DNA from: Pandoraea pnomenusa
Lineage (GTDB): Bacteria; Pseudomonadota; Gammaproteobacteria; Burkholderiales; Burkholderiaceae
DNA: 64,000 bases
NCBI RefSeq assembly: GCF_000767615.3
Contig: NZ_CP009553.3
Span: 620,001-684,000 of the forward strand
Reading direction: 5' to 3'
The notes below the pieces were generated by a model that was given only the letters and a program-made list of their open reading frames with translations, searched no databases and was not told the origin of the DNA. This document shows, piece after piece, positions 39,693-52,443 of this stretch. The stretch's first letter is position 1; each line of letters opens with the position of its first letter. Made by a program: the position numbers and the translations under genes.

Positions 39693-40526
39693 ATGTGGCA
39701 CAACGTACGCCTGCTCAACGCCATCGCGAGTGCGCTCGTCGCACTCGTCGTGCTGGCGGCGCTCGCGGCGGGCGGCCACTGGTTGATCCAGCGGCCGGTC
39801 TTCACGCTCAAGGCGATTCAGATCGATGGGGATGTCTCCCACATCAACGGGCCGACGTTGCGGGCGAATGCCGTCTCGCGGCTCAAGGGCAACTTCTTCA
39901 CCATCGATCTGGACGCCACGCGCGCGGCGTTCGAAGCGGTGCCCTGGGTGCGTCATGCGAGCGTGCGGCGCGTCTGGCCGAACCAGCTCGCGGTGACGAT
40001 CGAGGAATACAAGCCGCTGGCCACGTGGAACGACGGACGGCTGGTGAGCGTGGACGGCGAGCTCTTCGCGGCCAACCTGGCGGAAGCCGAGGACGAGGGC
40101 AAGCTGCCCGAGTTCGCCGGACCGCCGGGCAGCGAGAAAGACGTTACGGCGCGGTACTACGACTTCGTGAAGTGGTTCGCGCCGTTGAACATGAAACCCG
40201 AAGCGGTCACGCTGTCGAATCGTTACGCATGGAGCGTGCGACTCGCAGGTGGCGTGCAACTGGCGCTGGGTCGGGAACGTACCCCCGAAACTCTCGCCAC
40301 GCGCAGCCGGCGCTTCGTACAGGCGTATCCGCAGGTAGCGGCGCGCTGGGGAAACCAGATCGAGTATGCCGATCTGCGCTACCCGAACGGTTTTGCAGTA
40401 CGTGCCGCGGGCATGCGTTTCTTGAGCGAGGAACAGGCCAAGAAGCTAGCCACGGCGCCGGTGCAAAAGCGGGATTCGCAGAAGCCGGCAGCGAAACCTG
40501 CCGCGCCGGCCAAGCGAAGCCAGTGA
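39693..40526 (+). CDS. ftsQ: Cell division protein FtsQ
   Basis: FtsQ is a bitopic membrane protein that recruits FtsL and FtsB and so links early and late divisome parts. The 277-residue product has one membrane segment (about residues 11-29), a POTRA domain starting FTLKAIQIDGD with FFTIDLDATR and VPWVRHASVRRVWPNQLAVTIEE, then the FtsQ beta domain with the RYPNGFAVR strand. The C-terminal tail after residue 250 is rich in Lys, Ala and Pro. It is followed by ftsA after 22 bases in the conserved ftsQAZ order. Confidence 0.95.
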   Translation: MWHNVRLLNAIASALVALVVLAALAAGGHWLIQRPVFTLKAIQIDGDVSHINGPTLRANAVSRLKGNFFTIDLDATRAAFEAVPWVRHASVRRVWPNQLAVTIEEYKPLATWNDGRLVSVDGELFAANLAEAEDEGKLPEFAGPPGSEKDVTARYYDFVKWFAPLNMKPEAVTLSNRYAWSVRLAGGVQLALGRERTPETLATRSRRFVQAYPQVAARWGNQIEYADLRYPNGFAVRAAGMRFLSEEQAKKLATAPVQKRDSQKPAAKPAAPAKRSQ

Positions 40527-40548
40527 GACTTCAGGACTTACACACGCT

Positions 40549-41781
40549 ATGAGCAAAGATTACAAGGATCTGTTGGTCGCCCTGGATATCGGCACGTCGA
40601 AAGTCGTGGCGGTGGTGGCCGAGCTGCGCCCTGAAGGCCGCTATGAAGTGATCGGCCTCGGCCAGAGTGAATCGCGCGGCCTGAAAAAGGGCGTCGTGGT
40701 GAACATCGAGGCCACGGTGCAGTCCATTCAGCGTGCGCTCGAAGAAGCGGAGCTGATGGCCGACTGCAAGATCACCAATGTGTTCACCGGCATTGCCGGC
40801 AGCCACATCCGCAGCTTCAACTCGAGCGGCATGGTGGCGATCAAGGACAAGGAGGTGACGCAGGCCGATGTGGCGCGCGTGATCGAGACGGCCAAGGCGA
40901 TCAACATCCCGACCGACCAGCAGGTGCTGCATATCCTCACGCAGGAATTCATCATCGACGGTCAGGAAGACGTGCGCGAGCCGATCGGCATGAGCGGCAT
41001 TCGCCTCGAAGTGAAGGTGCATATCGTGACCGGCGCGGTCTCGGCGGCCCAGAACATCGTGAAGTGCGTGCGTCGCTGCGGGCTGGAGGTGAACGACCTG
41101 ATCCTCCAGCCGCTCGCCTCGAGCATCTCGGTGCTCACCGAAGACGAGAAGGAACTGGGCGTGGTGCTGATCGACATCGGCGGCGGCACGACCGACATCG
41201 CGATCTTCAGTGAAGGCGCCATCCGTCACACCGCGGTCATTCCGATTGCCGGCGATCAGATCACGAGCGATATCGCGATGGCCGTGCGCACGCCGACACC
41301 GGATGCCGAGGACATCAAGATTCAGCACGGCATCGCCAAGCAGTCGCTGGCCGATCCCGACGAGATGATCGAGGTGCCGGGCCTGGGCGAGCGCGGTCCG
41401 CGCACGCTTTCGCGCCAGGCGCTGGCGGCCGTGATCGAGCCGCGCGTCGAAGAGTTGTTCTCGCTCGTGCAACAGGTGGTGCGCGAGTCGGGTTACGAAG
41501 AGTTGCTGTCCTCGGGCATCGTGCTCACCGGCGGCGCGGCAATGATGCCGGGCATGGTCGAGCTGGGTGAGGACATCTTCCTCAAGCCGGTGCGCATTGG
41601 CGTGCCGGAGTATGCCGGCGGGCTGGCCGACGTGGTGCGCAGCCCGCGCTACGCGACGGCGATGGGCCTGCTGCTCGAAGGACGCTCCCAACGCATGCGC
41701 GGGCGCAAGGTCGCCGTGCAGTCGGGACAGGCGAACCAGGTTTGGACGCGCATGCGCGACTGGTTCTTCAGCAATTTTTAA
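40549..41781 (+). CDS. ftsA: Cell division protein FtsA
   Basis: FtsA is the actin-like ATPase that tethers FtsZ to the inner membrane. The 410-residue protein has the phosphate-1 motif LVALDIGTSKV, a phosphate-2 motif VVLIDIGGGTTDIAIF, the adenosine motif SGIVLTGGAAMMPG, and the 1C domain between. The C-terminus (WTRMRDWFFSNF) is the amphipathic membrane-targeting helix. ATG is preceded by a weak ribosome-binding site after ftsQ. A 106-base gap leads to ftsZ. Confidence 0.96.
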   Translation: MSKDYKDLLVALDIGTSKVVAVVAELRPEGRYEVIGLGQSESRGLKKGVVVNIEATVQSIQRALEEAELMADCKITNVFTGIAGSHIRSFNSSGMVAIKDKEVTQADVARVIETAKAINIPTDQQVLHILTQEFIIDGQEDVREPIGMSGIRLEVKVHIVTGAVSAAQNIVKCVRRCGLEVNDLILQPLASSISVLTEDEKELGVVLIDIGGGTTDIAIFSEGAIRHTAVIPIAGDQITSDIAMAVRTPTPDAEDIKIQHGIAKQSLADPDEMIEVPGLGERGPRTLSRQALAAVIEPRVEELFSLVQQVVRESGYEELLSSGIVLTGGAAMMPGMVELGEDIFLKPVRIGVPEYAGGLADVVRSPRYATAMGLLLEGRSQRMRGRKVAVQSGQANQVWTRMRDWFFSNF

Positions 41782-41887
41782 GGTGTTTTTTTGAGGGGTG
41801 TGGATTCGGCATTGAAAACACGCGCGGCTTACCCGAGCAACACGTGACCCGCAATACCGGATCCGCTTTTATGTCACTGGAGGCGAT

Positions 41888-43078
41888 ATGAACTTTGAAA
41901 TGTTGGAAACGGAAACCAACGGCACCATCATCAAGGTGGTGGGTGTTGGTGGCGCTGGCGGCAACGCTGTTCAGCACATGATCAACCGTGGTGTGCAAGG
42001 CGTGGAATTCATCGCCATGAACACCGACGCCCAGGCGCTCGGCCGCTCGCAGGCGAGCGTCAACATCCAGCTCGGCAAGACCGGTCTGGGCGCGGGCGCC
42101 AAGCCGGAAATGGGTCGCTCCGCCGCGGAAGAAGCGCGCGAGCGTGTGGCCGACGCCCTGCGTGGCGCGCACATGGTGTTCATCACCGCGGGCATGGGTG
42201 GCGGCACGGGCACGGGGGCGGCGCCGGTCGTGGCCCAGATCGCCAAGGAAATGGGCATTCTGACCGTGGGCGTGGTCTCCAAGCCGTTCGAGTTCGAAGG
42301 CGGCAAGCGCATGCGTGTGGCCGAGACGGGCGCGCAGGAGCTGGAAGACAACGTCGACTCGCTCATCGTCGTGCTCAACGACAAGCTCTTCGAAGTCATG
42401 GGCGACGACGCCGAGATGGACAAGTGCTTCCAGTGCGCCGACGACGTGCTGCATAACGCCGTGGCAGGTATCGCCGAAATCATCAACGTCGACGGTCTCG
42501 TGAACGTCGACTTCGAAGACGTGAAGACGGTGATGGGCGAGCAGGGCAAGGCGATGATGGGTACGGCGACCGTTGCCGGTGTCGATCGTGCGCGTCTGGC
42601 GGCCGAACAGGCCGTGGCGAGCCCGCTGCTCGAGGGCGTGGACCTGTCGGGCGCGCGTGGCGTGCTGGTCAACATCACGGCATCGCGTTCGCTGCGTCTG
42701 TCGGAAACGCGTGAAGTGATGAACACCATCAAGAGCTACGCCGCCGAAGACGCGACCGTGATTTTCGGTACCGTCTACGACGACAAGATGGGCGATGCAC
42801 TGCGCGTGACCGTTGTGGCGACCGGCCTGGGCCGTGCCGTCGCGAAGAAGGCCGCCGCACCGATGACGCTGCTCAAGACCGGTACCGACAACATGCCGAT
42901 CGCGACGGGCCACGTGCCGAACGTCGGTCAGGCAGCCGGTACGGACTACGGCGCGCTCGATACGCCGGCCGTGTGGCGCAGCACGCGCGAGACTGCGGCC
43001 TCGCACGTCGCCGCGTTGCAGGAAAAGGGTGTCGATACGTACGACATCCCGGCGTTCCTGCGCAAGCAAGCCGACTGA
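41888..43078 (+). CDS. ftsZ: Cell division GTPase FtsZ
   Basis: FtsZ polymerises into the Z-ring that recruits the division machinery. The 396-residue tubulin homologue has the N-terminal VVGVGGAGGNAV, the tubulin signature GMGGGTGTGAAPVVA, and the T7-loop NVDFEDVKTVM. After a linker shorter than in many relatives, the conserved C-terminal peptide DIPAFLRKQAD binds FtsA and other partners. ACTGGAGGCGAT gives a strong ribosome-binding site. It is the last gene of the mra-fts block; lpxC lies 540 bases on. Confidence 0.97.
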   Translation: MNFEMLETETNGTIIKVVGVGGAGGNAVQHMINRGVQGVEFIAMNTDAQALGRSQASVNIQLGKTGLGAGAKPEMGRSAAEEARERVADALRGAHMVFITAGMGGGTGTGAAPVVAQIAKEMGILTVGVVSKPFEFEGGKRMRVAETGAQELEDNVDSLIVVLNDKLFEVMGDDAEMDKCFQCADDVLHNAVAGIAEIINVDGLVNVDFEDVKTVMGEQGKAMMGTATVAGVDRARLAAEQAVASPLLEGVDLSGARGVLVNITASRSLRLSETREVMNTIKSYAAEDATVIFGTVYDDKMGDALRVTVVATGLGRAVAKKAAAPMTLLKTGTDNMPIATGHVPNVGQAAGTDYGALDTPAVWRSTRETAASHVAALQEKGVDTYDIPAFLRKQAD

Positions 43079-43567
43079 CAGGGTTGCGCGCGGGCCGGGT
43101 GCCAGTGCCTGGCGCCGCCGCACCTTGGGAATCGCGAGACCTACGCAGGTCGTCGTGAGGATTCGTCGTCGCTCCGTCGACCATGCCGTGTGGCGTGGGG
43201 AAGGCGCGCCGCGGTACGAATTCGAACGACGATACGGCAAGGTTGTGACGGCACGCGATGTCTCGTAGTTGCGACAGCCAGAGTCGCAAGAGATGTCAAC
43301 GCCCCACAGATGACGGACGTTACGGGTAAGCGTCCGTGATCCCGGACCCGGTCTCGCGGATCTGTCCCCCCGTCCGCTGCGGCATGCCTCCGTCGCAGCG
43401 GCCGGGGTGCCCCGAAAATTGAAGTGACGCGGCCACGTGGCCGGCGTCTGAAATCGAAACGACCTATTTCGTATGGCGGTATGGGTGCGGACGAATGAAT
43501 GGGGCAGAATCCGGAATGTTCAGTAACGAATCGTTGTGTTTGTGGCACAGCGATGAAGGCGCCGATC
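43079..43567. other. Gene-free region between ftsZ and lpxC
   Basis: About 490 bases with no supported gene. Frames crossing it on both strands are arginine-rich and lack any family feature. Some relatives carry a peroxiredoxin gene here (from memory); I see no trace of it. The lpxC promoter lies at the right end. No strong terminator after ftsZ is apparent. Confidence 0.5.
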
Positions 43568-43576
43568 TGGTATAAT
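43568..43576 (+). promoter_or_regulatory. Extended -10 promoter of lpxC
   Basis: TGGTATAAT is a perfect extended -10 (TGN plus consensus TATAAT). No good -35 hexamer lies 16-18 bases upstream, which an extended -10 can tolerate. Transcription from about 43583 leaves a 36-base leader. Confidence 0.7.
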
Positions 43577-43618
43577 TGGACCTATGGTCATTAGCGTCCG
43601 ATAGTTTTAATAAATAGC

Positions 43619-44533
43619 ATGCTCAAGCAGCGCACACTCAAATCCATCGCCAAGACAGTCGGCATCGGCTTGCACTCCGGTCGCAAGGTCGAGTTGTCGC
43701 TGCGTCCGGCGCCGCCCGATACGGGCATTGTCTTTTGCCGTACCGATCTGAATCCTCCTGTGGAGATTCCGGCGTCGGCAATGGCAATCGGCGACACGCG
43801 TCTGGCGTCTGTGCTGCAGAAGGATGGTGCGCGCGTTTCGACCGTCGAACACCTGATGTCGGCGTGCGCCGGGCTGGGGATCGACAATCTGTATGTCGAT
43901 GTGACGGCCGAAGAGATTCCGATCATGGACGGCAGCGCTGCGACGTTCGTCTTCCTGATCCAGTCGGCGGGTATCGAAGAGCAGGCCGCCGCCAAGAAAT
44001 TCATTCGCGTGACCAAGCCGGTCGAGATTCGCGAAGGCGACAAATTCGCCCGCCTCGAGCCGTACGACGGGTTCAAGCTCAAGTTCACGATCGATTTCCG
44101 CCATCCGGCCGTGGATCGCACGGGCCAGGCCCTTGAAGTCGATTTCGCCGACACGTCCTACGCGAAGGAAATCGCACGTGCCCGCACGTTCGGCTTCGCT
44201 CATGAGGTCGAGATGCTTCGTGAGCTGGGGCTGGCACGCGGTGGCAGCATGGACAACGCCATCGTGCTCGACGAGTACCGCATTCTGAATAACGATGGCC
44301 TGCGCTACGACGACGAGTTCGTGAAACACAAGATGCTCGACGCGATCGGCGATCTGTACGTGATTGGGCATCCCTTGCTCGCGTCGTACACCGCGTACAA
44401 GTCAGGCCATGGTCTGAACAACCAACTGCTGCGCGAGCTTCTCGCGCAGGAAGCCTATGAAATCGTTACGTTCGAGCGCGCCGAAGACGCTCCGCGCGGT
44501 TTCCAGTTCGAGCCGCAGACACACTTCGCGTAA
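43619..44533 (+). CDS. lpxC: UDP-3-O-acyl-N-acetylglucosamine deacetylase
   Basis: LpxC catalyses the committed step of lipid A synthesis, a zinc-dependent deacetylation. The 304-residue protein has normal length and motifs: [13 protein letters not shown], His78 in STVEHLMSA (zinc ligand), [15 protein letters not shown], and [13 protein letters not shown] with the second zinc histidine and aspartate. The leader before the ATG at 43619 is AT-rich (TTTTAATAAATAGC) and lacks a recognisable Shine-Dalgarno sequence, so translation may be weak or controlled. It has its own promoter and terminator, separating it from ftsZ. Confidence 0.96.
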   Translation: MLKQRTLKSIAKTVGIGLHSGRKVELSLRPAPPDTGIVFCRTDLNPPVEIPASAMAIGDTRLASVLQKDGARVSTVEHLMSACAGLGIDNLYVDVTAEEIPIMDGSAATFVFLIQSAGIEEQAAAKKFIRVTKPVEIREGDKFARLEPYDGFKLKFTIDFRHPAVDRTGQALEVDFADTSYAKEIARARTFGFAHEVEMLRELGLARGGSMDNAIVLDEYRILNNDGLRYDDEFVKHKMLDAIGDLYVIGHPLLASYTAYKSGHGLNNQLLRELLAQEAYEIVTFERAEDAPRGFQFEPQTHFA

Positions 44534-44577
44534 GTCACGCAAGATGTCGCGTGCCGCGGCACGAATGTAACAAAACG

Positions 44578-44604
44578 AAAGCGCCGGTGATCCGGCGCTT
44601 TTTT
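44578..44604 (+). terminator. lpxC terminator
   Basis: GCGCCGG pairs with CCGGCGC around TGAT, flanked by AAA and a run of six T. It may also limit leftward transcription from the dciA-like gene. Confidence 0.9.
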
Positions 44605-44625
44605 ATTTGACGCGCGAGAAATGTT

Positions 44626-45117
44626 TCAGGGCTTGCGCGTGCCGCCGTGCGAATGGCGGGCCACGAGCCGGGCGAGGGCATCGCGCAACGGCGAGGGTTC
44701 GAGCGAGTCGCGCAGGTCGCGAAAGCTGACGAGCCCCTGGCGCGAGAGCCTTGCCTCCTTCGGCGGCTTGAGCGGTTCGGGGGTGGCGATGCTCACCCGG
44801 ATCCGGATGGAGCGAATCAGCCATCCGCGTTTGGCCAGACCTTCGATCAGCGAGGGCGTCTGCTGACGCAGCCGGGCCGCGAGCGCGTTATTGGCGACGA
44901 GAAACACCAGCGCACCGTCGCGCGGCGGGGCGACCTTCACGCTGGCCGTGAGCGGCGCAGGAAGCAGGGCATGTACGTCCCGCTCGAGCCGGCCGAGCTG
45001 CTCGGCGGCGACCAGCAGCGATCCGGCACCGTCGGAGGCGGAAAGCAGGTCGGTCAGCGGACGGGCGATGCGTGGCGCTTTGGGTCGTTTCATATGATGA
45101 GACAGAGGTTGCCGCAT
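44626..45117 (-). CDS. dciA: DciA-like (DUF721) protein
   Basis: The 163-residue basic protein fits the DUF721/DciA family, which helps load the DnaB replicative helicase in bacteria lacking DnaC. The KH-like core is visible as LLPAPLTASVKVAPPRDGALVFLVANNALAARLRQQ split over residues 50-90, followed by the usual strand IRIRVS. Family assignment comes from this pattern and from the position between lpxC and secA, where DUF721 genes occur in related genera. GAGGT lies five bases before the ATG at 45117; an internal ATG at 45093 is possible but lacks such a site. Confidence 0.75.
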   Translation of the reverse strand: MRQPLSHHMKRPKAPRIARPLTDLLSASDGAGSLLVAAEQLGRLERDVHALLPAPLTASVKVAPPRDGALVFLVANNALAARLRQQTPSLIEGLAKRGWLIRSIRIRVSIATPEPLKPPKEARLSRQGLVSFRDLRDSLEPSPLRDALARLVARHSHGGTRKP

Positions 45118-45209
45118 ATTTTACCTCGCCATCGGGCGTCGCCTTCGCCCGTGGCCCGCCATCCCCGCCCGGCTGGCGCTCTGCGCCGCCCGGGCGCGCC
45201 GCGACAGCA

Positions 45210-45218
45210 TGCTAGAAT
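45210..45218 (+). promoter_or_regulatory. Candidate extended -10 promoter of secA
   Basis: TGCTAGAAT fits an extended -10 element (TGN plus TAGAAT). It lies in the 278-base region between the divergent dciA-like gene and secA and would give a leader of about 170 bases. No secM-like reading frame is seen in that leader. Confidence 0.5.
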
Positions 45219-45395
45219 CCATCTTTCAGTACAGGTATCGAACCGGAGCGAGGCCGAAGTGCCAAACACCGGTGACCCGCATCGCGCAGACGATCGGGGG
45301 CGGTACGCACGGGGCACCACGCCGCGGGCGCGAGCCGTCTCCATCGATCGACTGCGGGATCGCGATCGACATTTGCCGCCCTAACCAGTGATCCG

Positions 45396-48206
<2,811 letters not shown>

Positions 48207-48219
48207 GATGTGAACCGAT

Positions 48220-48254
48220 CGACGCGGCGCCGACTCATGATCGGCGCCGCGTCG
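48220..48254 (+). terminator. Large hairpin after secA
   Basis: CGACGCGGCGCCGA and TCGGCGCCGCGTCG form a perfect 14-base stem around CTCATGA. Only TTTG follows, so termination strength is uncertain. Confidence 0.6.
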
Positions 48255-48369
48255 TTTGTGGCGCCGGTTTTTCCGCCGGCCGCACCGATCAACCGCCGCC
48301 CCGGCGGGCTGTCGTGCCGACATCGCCTGGGCGGGAGCTGCAACCCTTTCCTCTCGCGGGCGAACCCAC

Positions 48370-49599
48370 ATGGCCGTCAATTTCCCCTCGATCGAAGCCT
48401 CCCAACTGCGCGCCGTGCCCGGCGTCGAGCTGGGTTGGGCCGAAGCCAATATCCGCAAACCGAACCGCAAGGACGTGCTGGTCATGCGCCTGGCCGCCGG
48501 CAGCACCGTGTCGGGCGTGTTCACCACGAACCGCTTCTGCGCCGCACCGGTGACGGTGTGCAAGGCGCATCTCGCGGCGCAAGCGGGCATCCGCGCGCTC
48601 GTGGTCAACACCGGTAACGCCAACGCCGGGACCGGCGAACCCGGCATGGCCGCCACCCGCGCCACGTGCGACGCGCTGGCCAAGCTCCTGTCGGTGGCGC
48701 CGAATCAGATCCTGCCGTTTTCGACCGGCGTGATTCTCGAGCCCCTGCCGGTCGATCGCCTCGTGGCGGGGCTGCCGCAGGCGATTGCCAACCTGGCGCC
48801 GGCGCACTGGTATGAAGCCGCGCAGTCGATCATGACGACCGACACGCTGCCCAAGGCCGCGTCGCGCGAGATCGTGATCGACGGCAAGCCCATCGTGCTC
48901 ACGGGCATCAGCAAGGGCGCCGGCATGATCAAGCCGAACATGGCGACCATGCTCGGCTTCGTCGGCACCAACGCGCGCGTGGCGCAGCCGGTGCTCGACG
49001 CCCTCGTGAAGTACGTGGCGGACCGCTCGTTCAATGCCATCACCATCGATGGCGATACGTCGACCAACGACTCGTTCATCGTGGCCGCCACCGGACAGAC
49101 CGATCTGCCGGAAATCGCCAGCACGGATACGCCCGCATTCGCCGCCTTCCGCGACGCCCTGCTGTCGATCTCGCAGGAGTTGGCGCAGTTGATCGTGCGC
49201 GACGGCGAGGGCGCCACGAAGTTCATCACCGTGACGGTCGAAGGCGGCCGCGACGTGGCGGAATGCCGCCAGATCGCCTATGCCATCGGGCACTCGCCGC
49301 TGGTCAAGACGGCATTCTTCGCCTCCGATCCGAACCTGGGCCGCATTCTGGCCGCCATCGGATATGCCGGCGTGAACGACCTCGACGTCAGCAAGATCGA
49401 CCTGTATCTGGACGATGTGCTGGTCGCCCGCGCCGGTGGGCGCAACGCGGATTACCGCGAGGAAGACGGCCAGCGCGTGATGAAGCAAAGCGAGATCACG
49501 GTGCGCGTGGTGCTCGGCCGGGGCGACGCCGCGGCAACGCTGTGGACGTGCGACCTTTCGCACGACTACGTGAGCATCAACGCCGACTACCGTTCCTGA
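48370..49599 (+). CDS. argJ: Glutamate N-acetyltransferase / ornithine acetyltransferase
   Basis: ArgJ recycles the acetyl group from N-acetylornithine to glutamate in arginine synthesis, and may also make N-acetylglutamate from acetyl-CoA. The 409-residue precursor self-cleaves before a threonine in the motif [16 protein letters not shown], which is intact, to give alpha and beta chains. Other family segments are [22 protein letters not shown] and NSF-type [11 protein letters not shown] chose the ATG at 48370 ([10 protein letters not shown]); the frame open further upstream is shadow. Whether it is mono- or bifunctional cannot be read from sequence. Confidence 0.95.
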   Translation: MAVNFPSIEASQLRAVPGVELGWAEANIRKPNRKDVLVMRLAAGSTVSGVFTTNRFCAAPVTVCKAHLAAQAGIRALVVNTGNANAGTGEPGMAATRATCDALAKLLSVAPNQILPFSTGVILEPLPVDRLVAGLPQAIANLAPAHWYEAAQSIMTTDTLPKAASREIVIDGKPIVLTGISKGAGMIKPNMATMLGFVGTNARVAQPVLDALVKYVADRSFNAITIDGDTSTNDSFIVAATGQTDLPEIASTDTPAFAAFRDALLSISQELAQLIVRDGEGATKFITVTVEGGRDVAECRQIAYAIGHSPLVKTAFFASDPNLGRILAAIGYAGVNDLDVSKIDLYLDDVLVARAGGRNADYREEDGQRVMKQSEITVRVVLGRGDAAATLWTCDLSHDYVSINADYRS

Positions 49600-49816
49600 G
49601 CCCTGACGCGACGGCCTGGCGCTTCTCACCCGAAGCGCGGCCGTCGGCGCAGAGCGGCGACGCCCGACCGGCGTCGCGCGTGCGTCGGTGGAAGCGGCCG
49701 ATCTCATCGGCCCACGCCGGCAGGTGGCACGAGCACCGTGGCGCACAGCGAAGGGAAACGACAACACGACGAAGCATCCACACAGGCGCCCGTGAGTGGC
49801 GCGGGGATTTCGAATC

Positions 49817-50701
49817 ATGGACAAGCTTGAGCAGTTCCTTACGCGCGCCGAAGGCGTGCTCGCCCGACTGGAGGCCATGCTGCCCCCGGCGACGCCCGAG
49901 ATCGATTGGGATTCGGCCGTTGCGTTTCGCTGGCGCAAGAAGCAAGGCCGCGGGTTTCTGCAGCCGGTGGCACACGTCTCCGCCATCACGCTGGGGGATC
50001 TGCAGAACATCGAGCGTCAGAAGGCGCTTATCGAACAGAATACGCGCCAGTTCGTGCAAGGCGAACCGGCCAACAACGTACTGCTCACCGGCGCGCGCGG
50101 CACGGGCAAGTCGTCGCTGATCAAGGCCTGTCTGAATCAGTACGCCTCGCAAGGGTTGCGCCTCATCGAGGTGGACAAGGACGATCTGACCGATCTGGGC
50201 GACATCGTCGACCTGATCTCGCAGCGACCGGAGCGGTTCGTGGTGTTCTGCGACGATCTGTCGTTCGAAGACGGTGAGTCGGGCTACAAGGCATTGAAGG
50301 TCGCACTCGACGGCTCGGTGGCCGCGCAGTCCGACAACGTGCTGATTTACGCGACGTCGAACCGCCGTCACCTGTTGCCCGAGTACATGAAGGATAACGA
50401 GAGCTATCGCCACACCGACGACGGGGAAATCCATCCGGGCGAAGTGATCGAGGAGAAGATCTCGCTGTCCGAGCGCTTCGGGTTGTGGGTGAGCTTCTAT
50501 CCGTTCAAGCAGGACGACTACCTGACGATCGTCTCTCACTGGCTGCAGCATTTCGGTGTGCCCGAGAGCCAGACGGAGAGCGCGCGCCACGAAGCGCTGA
50601 TCTGGGCGCTGGAGCGCGGATCGCGCTCGGGCCGCGTCGCGTTTCAGTTCGCGCGCGACTGGGCCGGCAGGCAGCGCGGTGCTGCGTCGACGGCGCCATA
50701 A
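49817..50701 (+). CDS. DUF815 family ATP-binding protein
   Basis: The 294-residue protein is an AAA-type ATPase of the DUF815 family, whose function is unknown. The Walker A motif is LLTGARGTGKSSLIKA (about residues 88-103) and the Walker B-like strand is RFVVFCDDLSFE; a sensor-1 asparagine follows in IYATSNRRHLLPEYM. Conserved EKISLSERFGLWVSFYPF lies in the C-terminal part. The ATG at 49817 gives MDKLEQFL; a GTG seven codons earlier is possible. It is located between argJ and a Nudix gene on the same strand. Confidence 0.9.
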   Translation: MDKLEQFLTRAEGVLARLEAMLPPATPEIDWDSAVAFRWRKKQGRGFLQPVAHVSAITLGDLQNIERQKALIEQNTRQFVQGEPANNVLLTGARGTGKSSLIKACLNQYASQGLRLIEVDKDDLTDLGDIVDLISQRPERFVVFCDDLSFEDGESGYKALKVALDGSVAAQSDNVLIYATSNRRHLLPEYMKDNESYRHTDDGEIHPGEVIEEKISLSERFGLWVSFYPFKQDDYLTIVSHWLQHFGVPESQTESARHEALIWALERGSRSGRVAFQFARDWAGRQRGAASTAP

Positions 50702-50784
50702 CGATCCGGCGCGGGCGGCGTCCGGCGTGGTCCAGAGGCCTTCGCTCGCCCGCAACGGAAATTCCGCAGGTATTGTGCAGTGAT

Positions 50785-51219
50785 ATGACAGATTCGAAAC
50801 AAGTGGCGCCCGATGGGCGTCCCATCACGGAAGTGGCCGTCGGCGTGATGGTGCGCCCGGACGGTACGGTGTTGCTCGGGCAGCGCCCAGCAGGCAAGCC
50901 TTACGCCGGTTACTGGGAGTTTCCGGGCGGCAAGCTCGAGGCCGGCGAATCGGTTGCGGCGGCGCTTGCGCGCGAGCTGCACGAGGAACTGGGGGTAACC
51001 GTCGAGCGCTGCGCGCCGTGGCGCGTGCTTGAACACGACTACCCGCACGCTTATGTGCGGCTGCATTTCTGCAAGGTCACGGCATGGCAGGGCGAGCCGC
51101 ATGGCAAGGAAGGCCAGGCGCTGGCGTGGGAGCGGCCGCCCGTAAGCGTCGAACCGTTGTTGCCTGCGGCACTTCCGCCCTTGACGTGGCTTGCCGAAGA
51201 GTTGGCGGCACGATCGTAG
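50785..51219 (+). CDS. Nudix hydrolase (MutT-like)
   Basis: The 144-residue protein holds a complete Nudix box, GGKLEAGESVAAALARELHEELGV (quoted here as GGKLEAGESV and RELHEELGV, about residues 51-74), with the REhxEE metal-binding core. The preceding GYWEFPGG and the C-terminal AWERPPVSVEPLLPA fit the MutT subgroup that removes 8-oxo-dGTP from the nucleotide pool. Related Burkholderiales carry a MutT-like gene at this site. It starts at the ATG at 50785, 83 bases after the DUF815 gene, with a weak ribosome-binding site. Exact substrate is not proven by sequence. Confidence 0.88.
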   Translation: MTDSKQVAPDGRPITEVAVGVMVRPDGTVLLGQRPAGKPYAGYWEFPGGKLEAGESVAAALARELHEELGVTVERCAPWRVLEHDYPHAYVRLHFCKVTAWQGEPHGKEGQALAWERPPVSVEPLLPAALPPLTWLAEELAARS

Positions 51220-51357
51220 CCGGCGCAGGCCGCGCGAACGCCGGCATGGTGCTGGCAGCGCTGGGCGGATTGAACGAGATTGGACGCCGTGGCGCGTGAT
51301 TGCGTGGATTTGAAGCGATCGCCGAGACGCGCGACGATGCCGGCGTAGCGACGCCGG

Positions 51358-51552
51358 TCAGCGGTCTGTCGGATCGAGCGGTGCGTCCCTCGAGGGGGCG
51401 TCCGGCGATTCGGCGGGGATCGTATACTTTTCGGCGGCCCAGGCGCCCATGTCGATCTGCTTGCAACGTTCGGAGCAAAACGGACGGAACTTGGCTTGCG
51501 GCCCCCAAACCACCTTCTTGCCGCAGGTCGGACAGTTCACGACGGTCGTCAT
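51358..51552 (-). CDS. yacG: DNA gyrase inhibitor YacG
   Basis: YacG is a small zinc-finger protein that binds the GyrB C-terminal region and inhibits DNA gyrase. The 64-residue product has the four zinc cysteines as NCPTCGK and [15 protein letters not shown], which is the family signature, followed by an acidic, disordered tail. It lies four bases after zapD and would be translated from the same message. Confidence 0.94.
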   Translation of the reverse strand: MTTVVNCPTCGKKVVWGPQAKFRPFCSERCKQIDMGAWAAEKYTIPAESPDAPSRDAPLDPTDR

Positions 51553-51556
51553 GGCC

Positions 51557-52312
51557 TTACAGATTGCAGAGCGTGAGCAGGAACGGCACGTCGTTGTCGA
51601 CAGGACGCGGCTTCAGATCGCCGTCCTGCGTCGTGAAGCGCACCCACAGCATGTACTTGTTGGCGCTCGCCTCGGGGATGACGCGCAGATCCGCGGCGAC
51701 CCGTACCTGCATGAGCTGGTACACGCGGCCGGTCAGCATCTGCTGATAGCTGCCCTGCTGCGCCATCGCCTTGCTCGCGTGGCCAGATTCGCGGGCGAGG
51801 CCGAGCACGATGCCGATGGCGTCGCGCAGCGGCAGGAGCGGCCCGATCCATTTGTCGATGTCGCTACGGCGCTGCTCGGTGTCATTGTGACGCCATGCGT
51901 AGTAGGACGGGAGATCGAAGCGGCAGGTGCCGCCCGGAATGACCGAGCGGCTGCGAATGCTCGCGAGCCACTCATTGTCGTTCAGGTGCTGGCCGGGCTT
52001 GCCGGGAATCTGGTTGAGATTCGCGATCGCCAGCTCGACTTCGCCGATGAACTGTTCGAGCGCGTCGGAAGCGATATCGGGATTGCCGCGATACGTTTGC
52101 AGGGTCTGACGCTGGCGGTCGAGCTCCTTGACCAGTTCATTCTTCAGGTCGGTGCGCCCGGCAATGTCGGCGATCTCGAACATCGTGGTCAGCGCCGCAT
52201 GGTGATCGAGCGGCTGATCCTGTCCCACGAAGAAGGCAAAGCGCCCGAACAGCTCTTCGAGCCGAAGCAGCGTGCGAATGCGTTCGTTGAGCGGATATTC
52301 GTACAGGATCAA
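51557..52312 (-). CDS. zapD: Cell division protein ZapD
   Basis: ZapD cross-links FtsZ filaments and stabilises the Z-ring. The 251-residue protein starts [21 protein letters not shown], the classic DUF1342/ZapD beginning, and continues with [26 protein letters not shown] and a beta-rich C-terminal domain (YMLWVRFT). The start codon is TTG at 52312. In many bacteria coaE-zapD-yacG form a conserved run, as here on the minus strand: coaE stop lies 131 bases upstream. Confidence 0.94.
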   Translation of the reverse strand: MILYEYPLNERIRTLLRLEELFGRFAFFVGQDQPLDHHAALTTMFEIADIAGRTDLKNELVKELDRQRQTLQTYRGNPDIASDALEQFIGEVELAIANLNQIPGKPGQHLNDNEWLASIRSRSVIPGGTCRFDLPSYYAWRHNDTEQRRSDIDKWIGPLLPLRDAIGIVLGLARESGHASKAMAQQGSYQQMLTGRVYQLMQVRVAADLRVIPEASANKYMLWVRFTTQDGDLKPRPVDNDVPFLLTLCNL

Positions 52313-52443
52313 GCGCGGTGGCCCAAAAGTTGGCGCTGTTCAGCGTAATGGCGACATTCTAATGCGGGAATCTGTCGAGGTGCAACGCGAGTGGGCGCTC
52401 AATCGAGGCCGAAGCTCGTGCGTTACGCAGGAAATGCGGTGCA

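Noticed and set aside
43141-43548. A 135-codon reverse frame between ftsZ and lpxC
   Set aside because: Arginine-rich composition, no domain, and no ribosome-binding site. It may only reflect GC skew at third positions.
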